Shown: in pieces, positions 5,228 to 9,821 of the stretch
Layout of the letters: every line of letters starts with the position of its first letter
Numbering within the stretch: the stretch's first letter is position 1
NCBI GenBank assembly: GCA_964560135.1
Contig: CAZLKN010000084.1
Location: 1 to 9,821 of the forward strand
Direction: 5' to 3'
From: CAZLKN01 sp964560135
GTDB lineage: Bacteria > Actinomycetota > JAICYB01
Length of the DNA: 9,821 bases
Translations under genes and position numbers: made by a program
The notes under the pieces: model-generated
Told to the model about the DNA's origin: nothing
The model's input: only the letters and a program-made list of their open reading frames with translations
The model's database searches: none

Positions 5228-7771
5228 ATGCGGTCCGCGCTCCGGCTGGTCTGGACCCTCGACCTGCGGCACCTCGCGTCCCACCGCATGCGGCTGGCAC
5301 TGTCCGCGGTGGGCATCGCCGCGGGGGTGGCGCTGGCGGTGTCGGTCGCCGCCCTCGGCGCGTCCATCGACGCCTCGCTGCGGGGGATCGCGGACGCCGC
5401 CGCGAGCCGCGCGAACATCGAGGTGCGTCCGGAGACGGGGGTGGGCCTTCCGGAGGAGACCTACCTCCGCGTCCGGCAGATCGAGGGCGTGCGAGCCGCC
5501 GGGGCGACGGTGGAGTCCTACGTCAAGCTGCGCCACGGGGAGGCCGAGGCCCGGACCCTGCTGCTCGGCATCGACGAGGGCGTGATGGCCCTCGCCCCGC
5601 GGGCCGTCGACCCCGCATCGTTCGAGGCCGCCGATCCCTTCGGGCTGATGCTGCCGGAGGCCGTCGCACGCGAGCTGGGCGTGGCGGCCGGGGACGGCAT
5701 CGACATCGCCACGCCCACCGGATGGCGGCAGGTAGCCGTCGGAGCGGTCCTGTCCGAGGAGATGACGGGTCGGAGCCGGGCGGCCGTCGGGCTGATCGGG
5801 GTGGTCCAGGATCTGTTGGACAAGACCGGCCGCATCGATGCGATCTACCTGGAGGCCGACGATCCCGACACCGTGCTGCCGCTGGTCGCCGGCGCCGTGG
5901 AGGGCGTGGGGCGAGCCGGGCCCGTGGCGCTGCGGCAGGACGACCTACGGGACATGCTGGCCTCGACGACCATCGCCCTGAACGTCGCGGCCCTGGTCGC
6001 CCTGTTCGTGGGGGCCTTCCTCGTCTACAACACGATGGCGATGGCCGCCGTGGAGCGGGTCGGGGAGGCGGCCCTGCTCCGTGCGGTGGGGGCCCGGCGC
6101 CGCCAGGTCTTCTCCCTGTTCTTAGCCGAGGGAGGGGCGCTGGGAGTCGTGGGCACCGCGCTCGGTCTCACCGGCGGCGTTGCCCTGGCCCGCATCCTGC
6201 TGATCCGCCGCGGCAGCGCGATCGAGGAGATCTTCCCCATCGACATCACGCGCCTGGTCGTCGACCCGCTCGACCTGGCTCTCGCCGGGGTCGCGGGGGT
6301 CCTCGCGGCCGTCGCCGCCGCCTACCTGCCCGCGCGGCGCGTCGCCCGCAGCGACCCGGCCCCCGCGCTGGGGCCCGCCGGGACCCTGGAGGACCCCACC
6401 CGGGGACCGCGCCGCGCCACCTCGACGGTCGGCGTGCTGCTGGGGGCCGCGGGGGTGAGCATCGTGCTCTACGAGCTGGCCGACCAGAGCCAGATCGGCA
6501 ACGTCGCGATGGTGGGGCTCACCCTGCTGCTCGCCGGGGTGTCGCTGCTCGTCCCCACGATCATCCCGGCAGTCGCCGGACCGGTGGTCGGCCGGCTGGC
6601 ACGAGGGCGGTCACCGGGCATCGTGCGCCTGGCCGCCGGCGAGATCCTGCGCGCCCCCGGACGCACGGCGTTCACCGCGGGCGCGGTCCTGCTGGCCCTC
6701 TCGCTGATCGTGGGGTTCTCGATCACGATGGCCTCCTTCCGGCACACCTTCCAGACGGGCATGGACCGGATCCTGCGCGCCGACCTGTTCGTCCGGTCGC
6801 CGACGTGGCGGCCGTTCGGATCCGACGTGCCGCTCGATGCGGGCCTGGTGGACGAGATCCGCCGCGTCGACGGCGTACACACCGCCTACGCCTTCAAGAT
6901 CACCACCGGCAGGATGGACGACCAGCTCGTGGTGCTCCAGGCCCTCGACCTCGTCCGGTACTCGCAGCTCCCGGACCACGACCCGGAATGGCGTCGGGAG
7001 GCCATGGCCCTCGCGCGGTCGATGCGGCAACGGGACGCGGTCGCGATCTCCAGCTCCTTCGGAACGCGCATGGGCGTAGACGTCGGCGACACCATCCGTC
7101 TGTCCACACCCTCGGGCCCCCGCCGGTTCCGCGTGGCCGGGATCTTCCCCGACCCGTCGGCCGTCAATCCGACCCTCGTCTTCGACTTCACTACCTACGC
7201 ACGGACCTGGCGGACCAACGCCGCCGACTCCTTCGGGATCGGCGTGCGACCCGGGCACGATCCGGCGGAGGTGCGGGCGGCGCTGGGCGAACGCTTCGGT
7301 CCGGACTTCGGGGTCGTGGTGGACACCCGGCAGGGCTTCGTCGACCGGGTCAACAGCTTCGTGGGCTCGATCCAGGGCCTGATCGGTTCGGTGCAGCTGG
7401 TCGCGGTGATCGTGGCCGGGCTCGGACTCGCGAACACGCTGCTGATCTCGACCCTCGAGCGCCGCCGGGACCTGGGGGTGCTGCGGGCCGTCGGGATGCT
7501 CCGGCGCCAGATGCGCCGGATGGTGACCGTGGAGGCCGTCCTCGTCGGGGGGATCGGGGTCGTGCTGGCGTGGGGGCTCGGCACGGTGCTCGGCCTGTTC
7601 ATGTTCAACGTCATGCGGTCCAACACCGGCATCGACATGCAGCTCGCGGTGCCCTGGACGGCCTACGCGGTGCCGGCGCTGCTCGGCGTCGGCGGTGCCG
7701 CACTGGCCGCGCTGTACCCCGCGCATCGGGCGGCCCGGGTGGACGTCGTCAGTGCCCTGCAGTACGAGTGA
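5228..7771 (+). CDS. ABC transporter permease, two-module FtsX/MacB family (847 residues)
   Basis: Membrane partner of the preceding ATPase. About ten hydrophobic helices are visible near residues 22-46, 247-270, 300-325, 348-367, 401-417, 428-452, 481-503, 715-739, 766-795 and 808-830. Large extracytoplasmic MacB-like core domains lie at about 47-245 and 504-712. Each half ends in an FtsX domain: VYNTMAMAAVERVGEAALLRAVGARRRQV (266-294) and LANTLLISTLERRRDLGVLRAVGMLRRQM (734-762) are the paired coupling segments that contact the ATPase. This duplicated layout, in one chain, is common in Actinomycetota. The family usually handles lipids, lipoproteins, antimicrobial compounds or cell-wall hydrolase activation rather than classical import. 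No strong Shine-Dalgarno is seen before ATG 5228, consistent with coupling to the ATPase stop at 5223-5225. Confidence 0.95.
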   Translation: MRSALRLVWTLDLRHLASHRMRLALSAVGIAAGVALAVSVAALGASIDASLRGIADAAASRANIEVRPETGVGLPEETYLRVRQIEGVRAAGATVESYVKLRHGEAEARTLLLGIDEGVMALAPRAVDPASFEAADPFGLMLPEAVARELGVAAGDGIDIATPTGWRQVAVGAVLSEEMTGRSRAAVGLIGVVQDLLDKTGRIDAIYLEADDPDTVLPLVAGAVEGVGRAGPVALRQDDLRDMLASTTIALNVAALVALFVGAFLVYNTMAMAAVERVGEAALLRAVGARRRQVFSLFLAEGGALGVVGTALGLTGGVALARILLIRRGSAIEEIFPIDITRLVVDPLDLALAGVAGVLAAVAAAYLPARRVARSDPAPALGPAGTLEDPTRGPRRATSTVGVLLGAAGVSIVLYELADQSQIGNVAMVGLTLLLAGVSLLVPTIIPAVAGPVVGRLARGRSPGIVRLAAGEILRAPGRTAFTAGAVLLALSLIVGFSITMASFRHTFQTGMDRILRADLFVRSPTWRPFGSDVPLDAGLVDEIRRVDGVHTAYAFKITTGRMDDQLVVLQALDLVRYSQLPDHDPEWRREAMALARSMRQRDAVAISSSFGTRMGVDVGDTIRLSTPSGPRRFRVAGIFPDPSAVNPTLVFDFTTYARTWRTNAADSFGIGVRPGHDPAEVRAALGERFGPDFGVVVDTRQGFVDRVNSFVGSIQGLIGSVQLVAVIVAGLGLANTLLISTLERRRDLGVLRAVGMLRRQMRRMVTVEAVLVGGIGVVLAWGLGTVLGLFMFNVMRSNTGIDMQLAVPWTAYAVPALLGVGGAALAALYPAHRAARVDVVSALQYE

Positions 7772-7794
7772 GCAGCCCGGTCCCGGCCCGCTGG

Positions 7795-7800
7795 TAGGAT
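7795..7800 (+). promoter_or_regulatory. -10 element placed for a leaderless rpiB mRNA
   Basis: TAGGAT fits the TAnnnT -10 pattern and ends 8 bases before the rpiB ATG. Initiation at the usual distance would start the mRNA at or within a base or two of the start codon. No Shine-Dalgarno lies before ATG 7809, which agrees with a leaderless message, a common arrangement in Actinomycetota. No convincing -35 is visible in the G+C-rich 7772-7790, as is usual for such promoters. Confidence 0.6.
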
Positions 7801-7808
7801 GCGAGATC

Positions 7809-8276
7809 ATGCGCGTCGCGATCGCAGCCGACCATGCGGGGTTCGTCCTGAAGGACGAGCTTGCCCGCCTGCTGCACTCAGACGGCCACGAGGTCGTCGA
7901 TCTCGGAACCTCGTCGACCGATCCCGTGGACTATCCCGACTACGCCCGCGCCGTGGGCCAGGCCGTGACCGAGGGCCGTACCGAACGGGGGATCATCGTC
8001 TGCGGCTCGGGGGCGGGTGCGGCGATCGCCGCGAACAAGGTCCGCGGGATCCGCGCCGCCCTCGCGCACGACACCTACACCGCCCACCAAGCCGTGGAAC
8101 ACGACGACGCGAACGTCCTCGCGCTCGGCTCACGGGTGGTCGGCTCCGAACTCGCGCGGGAGCTCGTGCGCACCTTCCTGACGGCCCGGTTCACGGGTGA
8201 GGAGCGCCACGTCCGGCGCCTCGGCAAGATCCTGGAGATCGAGGCCGGATCGCCGCCGGTCCCGAGCCACGACTGA
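7809..8276 (+). CDS. rpiB: Ribose-5-phosphate isomerase B (RpiB/LacAB family)
   Basis: Interconverts ribose 5-phosphate and ribulose 5-phosphate in the non-oxidative pentose phosphate pathway, in the cytosol. The 155-residue product starts MRVAIAADHAGFVLKDEL with the phosphate- and sugar-binding Asp8-His9. It has DLGTSSTDPVDYPDYA (31-46), the active-site loop CGSGAGAAIAANKVRGIRAAL (Cys65 the likely base), HDTYTAHQAVEHDDANVLALGSRV (87-110, with His98) and a basic HVRR near the end (134-137). Length is normal. The frame is open upstream to 7695, but homologues begin at MRVAIAADHAG, so ATG 7809 is the start. A related sugar isomerase of the same family cannot be fully excluded, but the motifs favour RpiB. 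Confidence 0.95.
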   Translation: MRVAIAADHAGFVLKDELARLLHSDGHEVVDLGTSSTDPVDYPDYARAVGQAVTEGRTERGIIVCGSGAGAAIAANKVRGIRAALAHDTYTAHQAVEHDDANVLALGSRVVGSELARELVRTFLTARFTGEERHVRRLGKILEIEAGSPPVPSHD

Positions 8277-8289
8277 CCGCCGGTCAGTC
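8271..8289 (+). terminator. Hairpin overlapping the rpiB stop codon, possible terminator
   Basis: GACTGACC (8271-8278) and GGTCAGTC (8282-8289) form a perfect 8-bp stem with a 3-base loop, and the TGA stop lies within the 5' arm. No T-tract follows. It may act as a U-poor terminator or protect the rpiB 3' end, or it may be a protein-binding palindrome near the next promoter. The palindrome is plain; the function is inferred. Confidence 0.45.
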
Positions 8290-8319
8290 CATGGGCTCCC
8301 CAAGACCGTCCCCGTCTTC

Positions 8320-8325
8320 TACCCT
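8320..8325 (+). promoter_or_regulatory. -10 element before the DUF4015 gene
   Basis: TACCCT fits TAnnnT and lies 13 bases before ATG 8339, in the context CTACCCTGGG. Transcription would begin about 6 bases before that ATG, so the mRNA would have almost no leader. There is no Shine-Dalgarno before 8339, which supports this reading. If real, the upstream in-frame ATG 8291 could not be used from this promoter. Confidence 0.5.
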
Positions 8326-8338
8326 GGGTGTCTCGGCC

Positions 8339-9526
8339 ATGCGCTATCGACCCGCCTTCGAACGTATCCTGATCCTGGTCGCCCTCGGAATCGCGGCGAT
8401 CATGCTTCTCCCGTTCACCTCGCCCCTGCTGTCCTCCGACCTGCCCTTCTCGCGGGAGCGCGAGATCGCACCGCCCACCGTGGACGTCGCGCCGTTGCAT
8501 TTCACCGCCGCCACACTTCCCCTTGCGGCCGAGGAGGTGGAGCGTCCGCCGGCACCAGACGCCCGCGGCCTTCTGATGACCGGGTACACCGCGGGCGGCG
8601 CGCGTTTCGAGACCCTTCTGGACATGATCCGGCGGACCGAGCTCAACGCCGTGGTGATCGACATCAAGGACGAGTCCGGAGAGGTCTCCTGGCTTCCCGA
8701 ACGCGAATGGGGCAACCTCGCCGGGGCCGGCCGGCGCAAGATCCGCGATCCCGCCGCGCTCATCGAGAGCCTCCGCCGGGAGGACATCTACGTGATCGGG
8801 CGCATCGTGACCTTCCAGGATCCGATCCTCGCCGAGGCCCGGCCGGACCTCGCCGTCCAGGACACCAAGGGAGGCATCTGGCGGACCACCAAGGGAATCG
8901 GCTGGGGTGATCCGTTCTCCGAGGAGGTCCAGCGGTACAACATCGAGCTCGCGATCGAAGCCCTCGAGCTCGGGTTCCAGGAGATCCAGTACGACTACGT
9001 CCGCTTCCCCTCCGACGGTGATCTGAACCGCGCCTGGTTCCGCCATCGCGATCTCCGTCCGGAGACCCGTGTGATCCAGCAGTTCCTCGCCAGGGCCCGC
9101 TCCGAGATCGTGCCCCGCGGTGGGTACATCTCGGCCGACCTGTTCGGCCTCGTCACTCTCGCCACCGACGACATGGGGATCGGCCAGCGCCTCGACATGA
9201 TCGCCCAGGAAGTGGACTACGTATCCCTGATGCTGTACCCGTCCCACTACGCCAAGCCCGAGTACGGCATATCCGACCCGGAGGCGGACCCCTACCAGAC
9301 GATCTCCCTGTCGGTGAAGGACGCGAAGCGGCGGATCGCCGGCACCCGGGCCAAGCTTCGTCCCTGGATCCAGGACTTCTCCCTGAAGGTGCGGTACACA
9401 CCGAAGGAGGTCCGCGCGCAGATCCAGGCCCTCGAGGACGAGGGCATCACCGAGTGGCTGCTGTGGAACGCCGGCAACCGGTACACGGAGGACGCGCTGC
9501 GCCCCGCCGGCGCCCGCCGGCGCTGA
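8339..9526 (+). CDS. Membrane-anchored putative glycoside hydrolase, DUF4015 family
   Basis: The 395-residue product has an N-terminal hydrophobic helix (about 9-28, ILILVALGIAAIMLLPF), a linker of about 45 residues, then a barrel-like domain from about 76 to 385. Family-typical segments are ARGLLMTGYTAGG (75-87), LNAVVIDIKDESGEVSW (102-118), YVIGRIVTFQDPILAEARPDLAV (151-173), the acidic EIQYDYVRFPSDG (215-227), ISADLFG (264-270), YVSLMLYPSHY (294-304), RPWIQDF (341-347) and WLLWNAGN (373-380). These match DUF4015, predicted to be a TIM-barrel glycoside hydrolase acting outside the cell; its substrate is not established. The acidic residues Asp219 and Asp267 are candidate active-site groups by analogy. 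ATG 8339 is chosen because the anchor follows it at the normal distance and the TACCCT -10 lies between it and the alternative ATG 8291, which would add 16 residues unlike a signal. Confidence 0.88.
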   Translation: MRYRPAFERILILVALGIAAIMLLPFTSPLLSSDLPFSREREIAPPTVDVAPLHFTAATLPLAAEEVERPPAPDARGLLMTGYTAGGARFETLLDMIRRTELNAVVIDIKDESGEVSWLPEREWGNLAGAGRRKIRDPAALIESLRREDIYVIGRIVTFQDPILAEARPDLAVQDTKGGIWRTTKGIGWGDPFSEEVQRYNIELAIEALELGFQEIQYDYVRFPSDGDLNRAWFRHRDLRPETRVIQQFLARARSEIVPRGGYISADLFGLVTLATDDMGIGQRLDMIAQEVDYVSLMLYPSHYAKPEYGISDPEADPYQTISLSVKDAKRRIAGTRAKLRPWIQDFSLKVRYTPKEVRAQIQALEDEGITEWLLWNAGNRYTEDALRPAGARRR

Positions 9527-9531
9527 GCGTG

Positions 9532-9561
9532 TTGACACCGCGACGGCGCCGGGCGTAGCGT
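9532..9561 (+). promoter_or_regulatory. Sigma-A-type promoter of the B12-regulated transcript
   Basis: A perfect -35 TTGACA (9532-9537) is followed after 18 bases by TAGCGT (9556-9561), which fits TAnnnT. It begins 5 bases after the DUF4015 stop. Transcription should start near 9568-9570, just before the cobalamin aptamer. Its position exactly ahead of the riboswitch is the best support. Confidence 0.75.
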
Positions 9562-9579
9562 TCGGCCCGACAGGTAAAG

Positions 9580-9703
9580 AGCAGACGTGGTGGTGCCCCG
9601 AGGCCCGGATGCCCGGGGCGTAAGCGGCGAAGCCGGTGTGAGTCCGGCGCTGCCCCGCAACCGTAAGCGGACCCCAGGGTCCGCGAGCCGGGACGACCCG
9701 CCC
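9580..9703 (+). promoter_or_regulatory. Cobalamin (vitamin B12) riboswitch aptamer
   Basis: Binds a B12 form in the nascent mRNA and switches off the gene downstream. The conserved core is clear: GCCGGTGTGAGTCCGGC (9632-9648), then CTGCCCCGCAACCGTAAGC (9649-9667), and the 3' B12-box-like GAGCCGGGACGACCCGCC (9685-9702, one extra base against the consensus). Paired elements are GCCCCG (9595-9600) with CGGGGC (9614-9619), GCCGG (9632-9636) with CCGGC (9644-9648), and a peripheral stem GCGGACC (9667-9673) with GGTCCGC (9678-9684). Orientation is forward. Typical targets are B12 or cobalt transport, B12 synthesis, or B12-independent isoenzymes; the target is beyond the window. Confidence 0.95.
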
Positions 9704-9720
9704 CCACGAAAGCTTCCCCG

Positions 9721-9798
9721 ACTCCTTCGAGGGTGAGGAGGTGGAGCGCATGACGCATCCGGCTCGCCCTCCGCCGTAGGCGGAGGGTTCCTCATCCC
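9721..9798 (+). promoter_or_regulatory. Riboswitch expression platform with nested hairpins
   Basis: A perfect 9-bp hairpin pairs CCCTCCGCC (9767-9775) with GGCGGAGGG (9779-9787) over a 3-base loop. Immediately outside it, GGGTGAGGAG (9731-9740) can pair with TTCCTCATCCC (9788-9798) with one bulged T (9795), which would mask the Shine-Dalgarno GAGGAGG at 9735-9741. CTCCT (9722-9726) can compete for the same Shine-Dalgarno. The hairpin is followed by TTCCTC rather than a T-tract, so control of translation is more likely than simple termination. Pairings were found by eye. Confidence 0.6.
9750..9779 (+). CDS. Possible 9-codon leader peptide in the riboswitch transcript
   Basis: ATG 9750 follows a strong GAGGAGG (9735-9741) by 8 bases and encodes MTHPARPPP before TAG 9777-9779. 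The stop falls in the loop of the 9-bp hairpin. A ribosome finishing this frame would unfold the hairpin's 5' arm and end on a PPP motif, known to slow ribosomes without EF-P. It may be a real regulatory upstream frame or a chance result of the Shine-Dalgarno belonging to a gene whose start lies elsewhere. No homologue is recognised. Confidence 0.3.
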   Translation: MTHPARPPP

Positions 9799-9799
9799 T

Positions 9800-9821
9800 G
9801 TGTCGTCCCCGTCGCGTTCAG
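9800..9821 (+). CDS. Possible start of the B12-regulated gene, cut by window edge
   Basis: GTG 9800 opens a frame (MSSPSRS...) that runs to the edge. A GGAGGG (9782-9787) lies 12 bases upstream, inside the 3' arm of the hairpin, so it would be sequestered while the hairpin is closed. Only seven codons are visible, so neither the start nor the product can be confirmed; the true start may be further right. Confidence 0.2.

Noticed and set aside
5164..7797. 877-codon forward frame overlapping the permease
   Set aside because: The translation is a low-complexity Arg/Gly/Pro/Ala mixture, out of frame with the well-supported FtsX-type permease. It is a shadow of high G+C.
8075..9751. 558-codon open frame on the reverse strand across rpiB and the DUF4015 gene
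   Set aside because: It lies antisense to two clear family members and over the riboswitch. Its composition (Gly, His, Asp, Arg, Val-rich) is that of a GC-rich shadow frame, and it has no recognisable domain.
9767..9787. Simple intrinsic terminator for the riboswitch
   Set aside because: The hairpin is strong, but the next bases are TTCCTCAT rather than a T-run, and it encloses a Shine-Dalgarno-like GGAGG, so translational control fits better. Termination is not excluded.
1..9821. CRISPR arrays, tRNA or rRNA genes, insertion sequences, toxin-antitoxin or phage genes
   Set aside because: I looked for direct repeats with spacers, tRNA-like cloverleaf ends, transposase motifs and small paired genes on both strands, and saw none.

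Overview
The window is about 70% G+C by eye, with strong GC bias at third codon positions. Its gene content is that of an Actinomycetota bacterium: a stand-alone CIRCE-controlled groEL, a short WEYV-type DUF4177 protein, RpiB with the actinobacterial CGSGAG signature, and -10 motifs of the TAnnnT type placed just before start codons. I cannot name a genus. A run of exactly 100 N (4254-4353) looks like a scaffold gap, so this is probably a draft or metagenome-derived assembly, and the two sides need not be as close as drawn.

Left part (1-4253). The first 330 codons of groEL run leftwards off the window. Its upstream region holds a perfect CIRCE operator and a TTGACA box. Rightwards from the same spacer runs an envelope-type cassette: an ECF sigma factor, a single-pass membrane protein that overlaps it by 4 bases (probable anti-sigma or sensor, with a LolA/RseB-like exported domain and a DUF4367-like end), and after 37 bases an L,D-transpeptidase of the YkuD family. 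The groEL and sigma promoters appear to share one palindromic -35 region.

Middle part (4354-7771). After the gap come a 52-residue DUF4177-type protein, a MacB/LolD-type ABC ATPase and an 847-residue two-module FtsX/MacB-type permease. They are tightly spaced and look like one operon encoding a membrane-extracted-substrate type ABC system.

Right part (7772-9821). RpiB has a -10 motif 8 bases before its ATG, so a leaderless mRNA is likely. It is followed by an 8-bp hairpin over its stop codon, then by a membrane-anchored DUF4015 putative glycoside hydrolase with its own TAnnnT motif. The window closes with a clear sigma-A-like promoter and a cobalamin (B12) riboswitch. Its expression platform shows nested, mutually exclusive pairings, a 9-codon open reading frame with a strong Shine-Dalgarno sequence, and a second possible start at 9800. 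The regulated gene lies beyond the edge.

Most genes are well-known families. I see no defence island, CRISPR array, mobile element, tRNA or rRNA. The least ordinary signals are the riboswitch expression platform, the shared divergent groEL/sigma control region, and the sigma-partner protein with no zinc anti-sigma motif.
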